A stretch of 64,000 nucleotides of DNA, from positions 17,327,053 to 17,391,052 of the forward strand of contig ML682028.1 of NCBI GenBank assembly GCA_007922195.1. The letters run 5' to 3'. Below the pieces are notes generated by a model. The model was not told the DNA's origin and made no database searches. It was given only the letters and a program-made list of their open reading frames with translations. This document shows positions 34,737 to 46,028 of the stretch, in pieces (positions within the stretch are counted from its first letter, which is position 1; each line of letters opens with the position of its first letter). This stretch comes from Podocnemis expansa. Taxonomy: Eukaryota > Chordata > Testudines > Podocnemididae. The position numbers and the translations under genes are program-made.

Positions 34737-35001
34737 GGGCAGGTCTACACTACGGTGGAATTTTGGCAGCAGTCAAAGGGAGACAAAAAGGGACTTAAAA
34801 TACCTTGGGTATCTCCCTTCAACTACCTACCACCTACTTGCCATGGTGTCTTCAGGGAAATGCCCTCCCTTTGACTCAGCACTACTCTAGTTGCTGCGGT
34901 TGTCTTCAGCAATGAGCTTACTCATCGGCTGAGCAGGTCTTCACAGACTTGCTCAGTCAATTGGGAAGATCAAACTGACAGAGGTGAGTGAAGACTAGTC
35001 C
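34737..35001. mobile_element. Non-autonomous DNA transposon (tentative)
   Basis: The left end 'GGGCAGGTCTACACTACGG' and right end 'GAGTGAAGACTAGTCC' are imperfect inverted repeats of the GTCTACACT type common in reptile MITEs. The inside has no open frame. AAG precedes the left end and TAAG follows the right end; this is too short to prove a duplication. Confidence 0.45.
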
Positions 35002-35102
35002 TAAGCATGGCAGAAGGTGGCCCAAAAAATTTACCATAACTGCAGAAGAAGGGAGAGTCGTCCAGAGATCAGTGAAGATGAGGGGAGGTCAGAATGTCTG
35101 AG

Positions 35103-35300
35103 TCCTGTTCTTGACTCTTTGTGACCTTGAACAAGCCAGTTAACCTGTCTGTGCCTCAGGTTTTTCAGCTGTCAAATGGACACAGTTTGAAGGGTCTCCT
35201 ACATTCCTCACACAAGTATTATGAGGAATCAATGAATGTTCATAAAACACTTTGAAATACACAGAGAAAAGGTGCTATATGAGTAAGGCATCCCATATGT
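35103..35300 (+). mobile_element. CORE-SINE/MIR-like copy, type 1 tail
   Basis: 'GACTCTTTGTGACCTTGAAC', 'AAGCCAGTTAACCTGTCTG', 'TGCCTCAGGTTTTTCAGC', 'TATTATGAGGAATCAATG', 'AACACTTTGAAATACACAG' and AAAAGGTGCTATATGAGTAAGGC cover core and tail in the expected order. Confidence 0.85.
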
Positions 35301-35657
35301 GTTGCGATCCTTTGTCCAAATATATGGTGGGTAACAGCTAATTGAAAGTGCCTAAAAGAATTTGTACAATTATTATCTGCATTTCATCATTGCTGTGTAA
35401 CACTGGCCAGAGAACTTCCCCCAAAATAATTCCTACAGCAGATCTTTTAAAAGAACATCAAATCTTGCTTCTAAAATTATCAGGGATGGAGAAAATTATC
35501 TCACCCTTGATCAAATGAAAGTATTGAGCTAAAACTTTATGATTTGTCTGGTTTAGGATCAAAAACTTGAAAATGACAGATGTGGGACTAGCCATAAAGG
35601 GGTTGTGTGAGTCAGAATAATGTGTTTGCCATAAAATCTCTCGAGTTTTTCAATTAA

Positions 35658-35729
35658 CCTGGGACTCAGTCCCACTCCCACTGACTTCAATGGGAGCTGC
35701 TGGGCATTCAGCACTTGAAAATTAGGCCA
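35658..35729. repeat. Ancient foldback repeat
   Basis: 'CCTGGGACTCAGTCCCACTC', 'CCACTGACTTCAATGGGAGC' and 'AGCACTTGAAAATTAGGCC' show the same plan as the copies at 32811 and 47361. Confidence 0.6.
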
Positions 35730-35808
35730 ATTGTTTAGATGCTTAAAAATGTATTTCAGAGCTTTGCTTCAGGCAGCCATTGTTTAAAATCTTGGCCATA
35801 ATTTATTT

Positions 35809-35839
35809 TGTTGTTGTTGCTGTTGTTGTTGTTGTTGTT
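35809..35839. repeat. (TTG)n microsatellite
   Basis: About ten TTG units with one GC interruption. Confidence 0.95.
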
Positions 35840-36544
35840 AAATGATGTGTAAAGTGTGAGGTGCCTCTAAGAACAGAACTATCCCTCCATGAAAAAATAC
35901 ACAAAAGAATCACAGAACACCACTTATCTCTTTCCAAGTTCATTGGGAGCCTGGACTCTCTTCTACTCCACGTCACCAAGGGTGAGGAGTCAGAGGCTGG
36001 GAGTTCTCCTCCTTAGAAAAACAGCTGCCTGAGACATAAAAGGAAAGGAAAGGTAAAGTGGCCTTAATGAAATCACAAGCACTCCTGGAGAGATAGAATC
36101 TCAAGGGAAGTGAAGACAGGGTGTGAGAACTGTGCTCTTTCTTGTATCTTCAAAAGGACCCTTTTGAAGATAAGCACACTTCAGTGGAAGGTTTTGGTGG
36201 ATATCTGTGCACTTCAAGGGCAGCGCAGGCTCCAAGAAATTCCAGCATTGGTGGCTCTGACTGGGGCCTGAGTTTCCATCTCCTTTCTGTTTGTTTTTGG
36301 ATTTTCATTTTCACTCTCTCATTTGCTCCCCATGTGACCCTCTCTCATCAACATCACCACCACCTCCTCATGGGGCAGGAGGACAAAGGTTAATAGGCTT
36401 CATAGGAGAAATGAATTTTAAGAGGGAATTTGAAGGAGAGGGTGAAGGCATGAGTAGACGAGCTTAAGGAAGGAGTACCAGATTCAGAGAGCTTTGTAGG
36501 AGTTGCAAAGGCAGGACAGGGGAAAGGAAATGAAGGGGCACACA

Positions 36545-36665
36545 GTTACGCTTAGACTGTGAGCTATTTCGGCTTTGTTCTGTGTTTGTACAGAACCTCC
36601 AACAAGAGGCCTTGGTCTATCTCTTGGGCTCCTAGTGCTACTACAATACCAAAATAAATGCATGA
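36545..36665 (+). mobile_element. CORE-SINE 3' tail (type 2)
   Basis: 'CGCTTAGACTGTGAGC', 'TTCTGTGTTTGTACAGAACC', 'TTGGGCTCCTAGTGCTAC' and 'TACAATACCAAAATAAATGC' match the full type 2 tail. The tRNA-like head and core are absent. Confidence 0.7.
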
Positions 36666-36893
36666 AACTCAAAGGAACTCAAGAGACAGATCACAAACAT
36701 GTTAAATTGGACCAGCAATCTGTTATATAGCAAATCAAATACTCCAAACCATTCTAATAAGAAACACAGCATGAGCTCAACTTTGCTTGTATTCAAATCA
36801 TATGCAGAAAATGGGGCTCTTGTTTTAGAGCTTTAAAGTATTTTCAGATCAAAACAACATTCTCCAACATCATTTGAAAAAAAAATAAAAGGT

Positions 36894-36976
36894 TGATCTT
36901 GCAAGTGTTCCACGGGTGCAACTGTAGTTGCCTTCAGTAAGAGTCCCATGAGCTGAGCGCCAGCAGGACAGGACCT
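36894..36976. repeat. Ancient foldback repeat, decayed
   Basis: 'GATCTTGCAAGTGTTCCACGG', 'CTTCAGTAAGAGTCCC', 'GAGCTGAGCGCCAGCAGG' and ACAGGACC fit the group 'atcctgcaa...cttcaatgggagt...gctgagcacctgcaggatc'. Confidence 0.5.
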
Positions 36977-36979
36977 AAA

Positions 36980-38720
36980 TGTGCTACTTTCTGCAAACAT
37001 AGCTGTTCTTGCTGGATATGTTGTGTTTGGGAATCTTATGGAGACTGTGAATCCATTATCCAGTGGAAAAACAATGCATTCACCCTATTAGAGGGAAAGA
37101 TTGCATACCTGATCTTCTAACGAAAAAACTCACACAATGACATCTGAAACAACTCTGGGGGAATGAAGATATAAATGATTCTACCTCTACAAGCTGAAGA
37201 AATTGTGATGCTTTTAGCCAGACCCTGAACCAGGGAATGGGAAAATGGTGTGTTATATGATGAGAAAGCGAAAGTAGGTGGGAAGGTCCCACTAGGCTGG
37301 ACTAACATGTCACAAAACACTCCAAAGATTGTCACTTGTAACTACAAAGTACAGAAATTGGAGAAATTTAAAAAAGGAAAAAAGAAAAAAAAACTTAGCA
37401 CTTTGCACATGCATTTGTGTTTTGACCAGTGCTAGAAATTATAAAAAATTTGACAAGAATCAAGAAAAAGTACTAAATTATGGTTTGTTTATTTGATTTT
37501 GTTTTGAAGAAAAGGATGTTTGCTTGTTTTATTCTATAGGCCCCTTCCTGAGGCATGGGCCAGCCCTATGCATGTGAGTAAATTTCATTCATTATGAAAA
37601 ACCCATGGGATATTTCTAAACAGAAAGGGGACTGTGTGATAATAATATTTACTACGCCTTCATCACTTGCTGATGTCCTTGTTATTATTGTCTACAACCC
37701 ACTCCTTACCAGGAAACAAATATTGTAATAGAATCTTCATGCAAAATTTCACATGCTTTCTTCCTTTGCAGGATAAAATTAGCAGAGTTCTCATGAGATG
37801 GCAGCTAAGAAATCAGGCTTTCCTTGGATGACCTCAATGGAATCATTTGTTGCTCAAATGACAGACAAACACAGCAATTAGGTCTATTTAGTAAAGCGGG
37901 GGTGAAAGGTCAAACTACTGGGCAAACTGTCTCCACTGCCTAACTTGGTCACCAAGTCGGGGATTTCCAAAGGTAATGTTTGTACAATAACCCGACACTA
38001 GCAATAGCCAGCCAGCAGATCCTTTCTCCATGGCTAGAGCTCCCCCAGGGCTCCATACACCAAATGCCTTTTTGTTTAGCTTTAAGCATAAAAATGTTGG
38101 TTTCCACTTGGATGCCAATAAGATTCTGAGTTCAATCACTCAGTTACAAATTAGACCTGTAAAAAAAGGAACAGTTAATGAAAAGATATTTTATTATATT
38201 ACTTAGATTTTAGCTGAAGTGCTCAAGTTGAATCAATCAGGAAAGGTTGGAGCAGATGGCTTGAGTTAGCCCATTAGGTGGTAGCTTAGAAACCTAGTCA
38301 AACTCGCTGTCCCTTCCTCTTTGACATTTTTGTTTGTTTGTTTTCAGAACTGATTTTGTTTCATTTTAATAAGGAGCAGATAATCATCATTACAGAGAGG
38401 GTTCCTCTGGATGCCCTGGAAGTAAGGTGGGTGAGTGCTGATAACATTGACTGGTTAGCGATATTGCTCTTTAGCTGAGATTTGTAACATTTTTTAACAT
38501 CTTACAATAACAGTATGTATATTACATACACAAGATGTAATATTAAACATTCATATATCAAATTATAATATGCATATGGCGTGCAATAGAGAACCATAGA
38601 CCACACAAAAAATTATAAAAATAACATTATCAAGGTTGTAAAGTCAAGCTTTCAGCAATTAGAAAATGCCAGAATTGAGGTCAGTTGTGCAACCTTAATA
38701 TGGCCTGTTTGTGCATCTGC
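36980..38720. other. Non-coding DNA, no gene seen
   Basis: No recognised repeat. AT-rich words (GTATGTATATTACATAC, TATAATATGCATATGG) lie at 38511-38579. Confidence 0.5.
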
Positions 38721-38731
38721 ATTGGGATAAA

Positions 38732-38932
38732 TTCCAGAGAGGCAGCTGAGTTAGTCTATTTCAGAAAAACAAACAAGGAGTCCTGTGGCACTTTTAAAGA
38801 CCAACAAATTTATTTATTGCATGAGTTTTTACAGGCACATCTGATGAAGTAGGAATGTGCACATGAAAGTTTATGTGATAAACAAATTTGGTGGTCTTTA
38901 AAGTGCCACAGGACTCCTTGTTTGTTTTGCAT
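38732..38932 (-). repeat. Foldback retroposon, two-armed copy (copy E)
   Basis: It begins 'TCCAGAGAGGCAGCTGAG', 'TTAGTCTATTTCAG', then 'ACAAACAAGGAGTCCTGTGGC', and ends in the complementary arm 'AAAGTGCCACAGGACTCC' plus TTGTTTGTTTTG. The right arm stops short of the family end. The inner part keeps CTGATGA (38841-38847) and GAAA (38865-38868). TGCATT occurs near both ends but is too short to call a duplication. Confidence 0.75.
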
Positions 38933-39526
38933 TACGACAGTCTTGCATTACATAATAATATCACAACTTTCTCCACAGGACGTTGGCTTCTTTCAGTGCA
39001 CATGATGGACCTGCTCTGGAGATGAATTGGGGTTGCACAGCAAAGAAAGGTGCTTTCTTTGGGATCCCTGCTTCATTTAGTGCACGAGTTGGAAAACATA
39101 CAATGAATGAGCCAGAGAAATGCTTGAAGAGAAAAGATGTACTGAGTGCTTATTTTGCAACCTTAAATGCTGTTATATTAAAACAGTTTTTGGTGCTTAA
39201 ATTCCTAGGTTTGTTTAAAAAAGTAAATTGAAAAAACAGAAATTCCATCACGTGGCATTATATTGACCTCTACATGGGTCATTGACAGGGTTGTAACCTT
39301 TAGCTCCACCACACAGACCTCTGCCACTTGAGTTAATGGGGTAAAATATACTAGCTAATCACAACAGTCCTTCCTGACCTTGGAATCGATGAAACCAACT
39401 TTCTTCTAATAAGGGGTAAAGCTGTACCCAAGTTAACACAGGAGGCATTTTGGAGCTGGGTACACAATCAATACTTACACAGAAAAACAGTTCATGCGAC
39501 TGCAGGGGGAAACACATTTCAGTGTA

Positions 39527-39784
39527 CAAATGAGGAGTCTACTGGCACTTTTAAAGACTAACAAATTTATTTGTTGCATGAGCTCTCATGGGAGAGAATC
39601 TCACTTCATCAGATGCTTGAAGATGGGGAACTTACTTATTTCCATAAGTTCCCCATCTTCAAGCATCTAATGAAGTGGGATTCTCTCCCACAAAAGCTCA
39701 TGCAATAAATTAATTTGTTAGTCTTTAAAAGTGCCACCAAACTTCTTGTTTTGCTGGACTAGACTAACACGGCTATCCCTTTGG
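39527..39784 (+). repeat. Foldback retroposon, near-full palindrome (copy F)
   Basis: Left arm 'GAGGAGTCTACTGGCAC' to 'TTGAAGATGGGGAACTTAC', right arm its complement, ending 'GACTAACACGGCTATCCC' plus TTTGG. As in copy C, the right arm is about 30 bases longer, so the 5' end is clipped. The hammerhead-like core is mutated in this copy (CTAATGA, CAAAA). Confidence 0.8.
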
Positions 39785-40411
39785 AACATGTCATTGAGTA
39801 AGCATTCACTGTTGTGAGCAAGAGCTGTACCATGAGATCAATTTAAGAAATAGTAGAAATAAACTGACACAATCTGGGCTGGCTTTGAAAAAGTCCACAG
39901 TGCAATGTCTTGAAACTTCCAGACTTGGAGAAAATTTCACATTATTAATAGAATCTGCCAACTGGTACGCGCAAGCCTGTCTGTGTCATGTCCCAGCTTG
40001 TCCCCTACCCTACCCACATTTGCCACAAATGTTGTAATTTACACAGGGTACATTTTCCACTAAAAATATCTGAATGTGATATTCTCTTTCTGCCTGAACT
40101 CCATTTGACAAGCTGTCTTCCTTAAACAGAAGTGGTTTACAGCTCTTGGACAATTACGAGGGGAACAAAGTGTTTTGGGTAGGATGGGACCTCTTTAAAT
40201 GAAATGTAGCCACTAAGCAGTCTTTCCAAGGTAGACATGTTCACATGCACATAAGGAAATTGATGATGAAGAAGAAGAAGAAAAGTAAATTCCCCTTCCT
40301 AAAAGCCTGAGAAAACAGAATTCCTTAAGAGTAAATGATATTTTGATACATTATATATTAATTATTAAAGGCCCCTACCAAGACCTCGGTTCCATTATAT
40401 TAGGTCACCAA

Positions 40412-40809
40412 GGGTATGTCTACACTGCAGGGCTTTGTTAAGTCGCCTTAATAAAGTCTACTTAAAGTCTACTTTATTAAGTCGACATAGTGAGTCCACA
40501 CTTCTCTTAAGTCAACTTAAAAAAGGTGGTTAAGTCAGCTTAAGAAAGTATCCAAATGAAAAATGTCTTTGCTTAAGTTGACTTTATTAAGTCGACTTAA
40601 GCAGGCACATATTATTACATAGGGTTTCTTAAATCAACTTAGAGGGCCACATTGCATTAAGTCAACTTAATAAAGTCAACTTAATTTCTAAGTCAACTTA
40701 AAGAGTGAGAGTTAGTAAGTCATCTTAAGGAAGCCCTTAAGTCGACTTAATTTCTAAATGTGGCCAGGGCTCTGCTTACGTTGACTTAAGCCCCAGCGTA
40801 GATATACTC
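40412..40809. mobile_element. Palindromic MITE, Chompy-like (copy 1)
   Basis: Inverted ends GGGTATGTCTACACT and GCGTAGATATACTC enclose about 370 bases built almost wholly from alternating TTAAGTCGACTTAA-type palindromes (for example TTAAGTTGACTTTATTAAG and AAGTCGACTTAAGC). No open frame is present. The plan recalls the crocodilian Chompy MITEs. The name is from memory; the palindromic build is directly visible. Confidence 0.75.
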
Positions 40810-41407
40810 TATATGAGCAAGAGACAAGGAAAATAATATTTCAGTTGCGTTTTCTTTAGTTCCTTCACTCACTGATACCCTGACAACAAATTTCACACAA
40901 CAACAAATATTGCATTAGTAAGATTAATACTTAGAGAACACATTCATCCCAATTTATAGGTGCTCATCTTGGACAGATAGGATTTTTATTTAATCTACAC
41001 TCTGCCCACATAACAAATTCATCTCCCAGTTTTGGCTCCTACCAAGAAAAGCAACTTGGAGGAAATGTTAAAGGAACACGGCTGTGTCTCAACAGAAGTC
41101 CAAGTTCTCGCTTTATTTCATAACAAGATGACAGATTTTATTTAGACTCCTGGCACCCCAGTGCTGACAAAGGTGTTTGTTCTAGTTGATGTGTTTTGGT
41201 TCAGTGTTTGTAAAGGCATTGAAGGCTGTATCAGCTCCTCCCAGAGCTGGAAAGGGGGAAGGGAGATGCATGAGAAAAACATTGCACTAGTACTGAAAAG
41301 AGAGAGAGAGAGTGCAGTGCACTATCTAGCACCACCACCCTTCACTTTATTTCAAGAACTGGTTTGGGAAGTGTGCCTGTCTAACTGGACCTCCCCATAG
41401 GCAGATT

Positions 41408-43056
41408 GCCACATCCAGGGCCGTCCCTAGGGTAGGACAAGAGGGACAGCCGCCCAGGGCCCTGTGATTTGGGGGGCCCTGTGGGGCTGCACCACTGCCC
41501 ACCCCCACCCTCCATGCCAGGTACTGGGCGAGCCAGCCAAAAGTGGCAGCCTGGTTCACAGGCCCCACTCTACTGTAAAGCCAGAGGAGTGGCTGGGGGT
41601 GAAAGTTGCTTCAGGCAGTAGATCAGCATTGCAACAAAGGTGAGTCATTAGGACTAACAGTGAGATGCTAATTGTTCTTCAACCAACCTTTATGCCTCCT
41701 CTCTGAGTCAATATCTCTTTGGGCTTCTCTCATTCATATGAAAAGGACTTGAGGTCACTTGCAAGCAACCTTTGTGGGTTTTTTTTATCAATAGACTCAA
41801 TGAAGAAAAGAAAAAACTGTGAACACCCCCTTATTCTACCATTTCTAGGATATGGAGATTGCAATTATTTTTGCAAATTAGGACTTGCCTCTTTTTTCAG
41901 TGGGTTGAGGATTCCTTTGCTTGCAACAAAACTTATAACTTGTAGATTTTAATTAAAACTCCAGCAATTTTTTTGACCAACCATTAAAAAGAGAAGAGAA
42001 AAACAAACAGTTCTCGTAGGAGCCTGTGTTACAAAGTATGCCATTTTTTCTACAATTAGAAAGCCAAAATAACAGAATAAAATCCAACTCAGGGATGGAG
42101 CTGTTGGAAGGAGAAGTTATAACAAGATCCTAATCTGAAAAGGAGAGTGGATAGCCCCATTGTGTTGCTGCCTTATGCACACTGCCAGGCATCACCAGAC
42201 CAAGCAGTGAGGGCTAGCACCCCTTCAGTCACAATATTGTGGACCTTTGTGTGTTCATGGGAACTCATGTAGGCTCAGGGAGCAGAGGAAGAGCATAGGT
42301 GAAAGTGGAACCCAGAGGGGCTGCTTCAGTTCTTGGGATTTGGCAGTGGAGAAGGGACCAGAACCTGGAAGGACTCGGACAGGCTCATCAGCAAACAGGA
42401 TCTTCCAGGACCTTTCTTTCCAGCCTGGCATTGGCTCTCTTCTCCTTCCTCTGTCTCAGCACTTTCATCTCATTTCTCCACCCAGTCACCCCCACCCCCA
42501 ATTTGCAAGGCGCTCCCTCGTGCACACTCCAGGCTACTGCGTGCAATTTTAGAGACTTGACATACTTCCTGATTTGAGATAGGAGTATGGCACACGGGAT
42601 CACCCTCTGCATGTTCCATGTAGGTGATCTCAAATTAGATGTATAAATTTCAGAGATGCAATAGAAGGCTTAGGAGAAAGGATGAAAGCCATGAGGGATT
42701 GCCATCCCCCCAACCACCCCCTCCCCAGCTATGGTCACTGTTCAATTTTCTGGCAGTGGCTCCTTTTTTTCAGTGGAGGGGTCCTGCACGGCAGAGGGGT
42801 CTGGACCTAGGTCCTGAGGAAAAAAGCTTGACAACCACTGACTTAAGGGCAGCTGAGAAACCAGACCCTGCACTCCTGTTCCGCTGCTTTTGGCCAGTTC
42901 ACCCGGTCCCTAGCATGGAACAGCTGGCGCAGGGGCCTGCCCCTCCCCTGGACCAGCTGGCCCTGACCCCCAGTGCCCGGGGAGAGGTGAATGGGGCCCT
43001 GCAGTGGGCGATTCACCCAGGGCCCCGCAGCCCCCAGGGACAGCCCTGGCTACATC
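41408..43056. mobile_element. hAT transposon, 1.63 kb, with 8-bp duplication
   Basis: The element is 41416-43048. The left end CAGGGCCGTCCCTAGGG mirrors the right end CCCCAGGGACAGCCCTG. Both are followed inward by GGGCCC-rich sub-terminal DNA. The flanks GCCACATC (41408-41415) and GCTACATC (43049-43056) match at 7 of 8 positions. The middle (about 41580-42640) is AT-rich and unlike the ends, so either unrelated DNA was captured or a later insertion occurred. At 42820-42840 a second hAT-type end (GACAACCACTG) appears. No transposase is recognisable in the open frames inside. Confidence 0.8.
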
Positions 43057-43059
43057 AAT

Positions 43060-44180
43060 AATGACATGAAATAACTTCTGGAGCTCACACTGAAGGCATA
43101 AGGTTGATGTTTGTTTTTGAAAGAGACAGGAAGGTTGCTTGCTTGAGGAAATAGGTCATTGAAGGACCATCACCATCAAGTATTAGACTCTCAAGTGAGT
43201 CAGCACTCATTAGTGATACTTACACTTCCCTACTGGGGGTAGATGTGTTTTATCGTTCATACTGCAACTATGTTAAATCAGCTAAACTAGGCTTTTATTA
43301 TAGATAGATAGATAGATACAAAACACACACATATATGATAAAAAAATCAGATTAAGAGCTTGCTTGAGTCTTTAGGCAAACCAGTGGGAGCGCTGACCTC
43401 CTACTGTATATAAACCCTTCCTGAGTAAATATTTCTGTCATGTAAAGAGAAGAGATTATTTTTATAACTCATAACAAAATTAGATGCTTCTTTCCAGTGG
43501 ATCACCTTTATTCTCACTGCAAATGTAGGATTTAAATTGCTTCACACTGAACGGATGCATGGAAAATCCCTGAGCTCAAAAATAAAATGAACAGGCTGGT
43601 TAAGAGGGGGTGGTGGAGAGATTAGCTGTATATTTATTTATTTTGCTCTCATATCTCTGGCTGATTGTTATAATTGCCCAGTGATCAGAATGTGGTTTTT
43701 TACCTGGCACGCTGTTTATAGATACTCCAACGACTGCTGAAACATTCTGATGGATATTGTATTGTATTTTATGTGCATGATATCACACATGTACCCCATA
43801 TATATTATGGGACTGATCTTCTACCCCGTACCGCCTCTTTGTACTAATCTGATGGTGAAAATAGGGTCATTAAATGACACAATCAATTTTCTGAATATTC
43901 TCCAGGCATAGGGAGTGCCTGGGCTTATGGGGTGGCGTACCTGACTCAACACAATTATTTTTTCTGCATCTTGGTCTAGGGGCCTCTCAAGGCCATAGAT
44001 CAGGAAGGGGAACACAGCAGGGCTAAGCAGAGGCCCTGTTGTTCTTTGGAGCCACTACAGCCAGCCATAACTTACAATGCTGATCCTCTAAGTGATTGTA
44101 ACCAAACCACCCCTATCTAGGAAGTAGGAATAGGTCCTTTTACCCTACCTCAGCTGCAGCAAGGACAGCTCCAGAATCTT
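43060..44180. other. Non-coding DNA, no gene seen
   Basis: Apart from the TAGA microsatellite nothing is recognised. Confidence 0.5.
43301..43318. repeat. (TAGA)n microsatellite
   Basis: Four and a half TAGA units. Confidence 0.9.
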
Positions 44181-44181
44181 T

Positions 44182-44560
44182 TGGTATGTCTACACTGGAG
44201 GCTTAAGTCAACTTAAGCAACTCCCTGGCCACATCTGGAGTTTCTTAAGTCACCTTAAGCACTTGCTTAAGTCGACTTAATTACTCCTGCCCTTAAAGTT
44301 GACTTTAAGGGTTAAGCCGACTTTATTAAGTCCATTTAACACAGTGTGGCCATTAAAGCTGACTTAATAAAGTCGACTTAGTGCAATGGGGCCATTTAAG
44401 TCAACTTTATAAAGTAGACTTAAGCCAGGGGACCCAATTAATGTCAACTTTATTAAGCTTTATTTAAATGGGTCCCCTGGTTTAAGTCGACTTAATAAAG
44501 TTGACTTTAAGTTGACTTTATTAAGTCAACTTACCTAAGTCCTGTAGTGTAGACGTAGCC
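44182..44560. mobile_element. Palindromic MITE, Chompy-like (copy 2)
   Basis: Ends TGGTATGTCTACACT and AGTGTAGACGTAGCC are inverted repeats; the interior is a ladder of AAGTCGACTTAA / TTAAGTTGACTTTAA words. TTT lies on both sides, which may be a 3-bp target duplication. It is 379 bp, close to the other two copies. Confidence 0.8.
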
Positions 44561-44561
44561 T

Positions 44562-45430
44562 TTGAGACTCAATGGCTATATGCCGATGCAATAGATCTCT
44601 CCCCATCCCAAAGATATTCATACAAACGTAAGACAGAGTTGAGCTATGCCACAGCATTAACAAATGAGAACACCATAATATATTTTTCTAGCTGAGGTTT
44701 GGAAAAAAGCCTGTGTTAAAAGATACATAATTTAAAACAATAAGAGATGTATGAAAAGCCAAACTAAGCAACATTTGTAGCCCACTATCTTGGTTTGAAA
44801 ATGCAGACCATCTTCAGAGGAAGTTGGTGAACATTACTGTGAAAGCTGCTGGCTCTAATTTATAGATCTTCCATCTGAAGACTGTTTAATCCCATTTCCT
44901 CCTCCTAGCTATGTATTAATTAAATCCAGCTATTAGTAATGTCCCACTACACTCTTAAAGATGGGGTTTGGAACACATTTTTAGGTTGGTTGTAATAACA
45001 TCTTGTTCTTTTAAATCTCTTACCCTTAATAACTTTTTATGAGCTACAGAGGTAACCAAAAATGTTAGCTGTTTTTATGTGATGTATACACACGCACACA
45101 CACTGTGGTCATTCTTAATAACTTACTGGTTTGCCTTAAATAAATAAATATGGTTCCCTCTGTTTTTTGCTATTTCCTATACTTACCATAGTGAATGCCT
45201 AAGGAGCACTGAGGTAAGATCATTTTGTTATCTATGGCAACCGACAAGTTTTTCAAGGATGAGTGCCGTGTATGTGTGTGTGTATAAATATTTACATACA
45301 TGCATGCACACATAGATAAAAGGCCACATTCTGCCTTCCCCTTTCAGGCATAACTCTCTTTGATTTCATTTGATTTCCTGTTACAGTGTGACCTGATCCC
45401 ATGATTTATACCTCCCTACAGTTATTTCCC
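44562..45430. other. Non-coding AT-rich DNA
   Basis: No recognised element. Alternating GT/CA words occur at 45083-45103 and 45271-45311. Confidence 0.5.
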
Positions 45431-45434
45431 CCCA

Positions 45435-45552
45435 TTCTGTAAGTTTCCCCATCTTCAAAGCATCTGATAAAGTAGGGGTTTCTCCTACGAGAGCTCATGC
45501 AATAAATAAATTTGTTAGTCTGTAAATGCCACAGGACTCCTTGTTTGTTTTA
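45435..45552 (+). repeat. Foldback retroposon, half-length (copy G)
   Basis: It runs 'ATTCTGTAAGTTTCCCC', 'ATCTTCAAAGCATCTGATAA', 'GAGCTCATGCAATAAATAAA', 'TTTGTTAGTCTG', 'GCCACAGGACTCCTTG', TTTGTTTTA and then stops before the usual TAACACGGCTAYCC end. It starts at the same place as copy L. Confidence 0.75.
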
Positions 45553-45954
45553 TTGATTTCATTAGTTATGTTGCTTGTGTAACAATTGCAGAACTTGGTC
45601 ATCAGAATAAAAGTTGTTTTGCTTCACACTGTGGTGAGAAACAGGATTAGACTCAGGATCTGCTTCATTGGCTGTACTTGCTGTCCGAATGCAAGAAAGT
45701 GATTAATTCCACATGGAGCTTACTCAACCTGAAATGTTCAGCTTCATGATATTTAGTAACTAAAGGAGAAATCCTGGAGTCCTCAAAACTGCAGCTGGTT
45801 CGGACCTGTTTGCTGGACTCTTCTAGGAATTCTTGTGTCCTAATTAAACCGCAGGGAACAACAACGCAAATCATCTGTAAATGTCCTTGTCAGCATTCTG
45901 TGCGTGATCATCTTCTTGCTTGGATCTGAGCATGCAACGCAAAGACTTTGAGTT

Positions 45955-46028
45955 TCCAAAGGGATAGCCGTGTTAGTCTAGTCCAGAAAATAAATAAATA
46001 AATAAATAAAAACACCAAGGGGGCTCCC
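45955..46028 (-). repeat. Foldback retroposon stub (copy H) with AAAT expansion
   Basis: It begins TCCAAAGGGATAGCCGTG, TTAGTCTAGTCCAG, the reversed family end. The adjacent A-rich spacer has grown into an (AAAT)n microsatellite (45987-46010), followed by CACCAAGGGGGCTCCC, which corresponds to CACCAAGGAGTC in copy A reversed. Confidence 0.7.

Noticed and set aside
42639..43061. 140-codon open frame inside the 1.6-kb hAT element
   Set aside because: It lies in the GC-rich sub-terminal part and has no transposase motif; it ends across the terminal repeat and target site.
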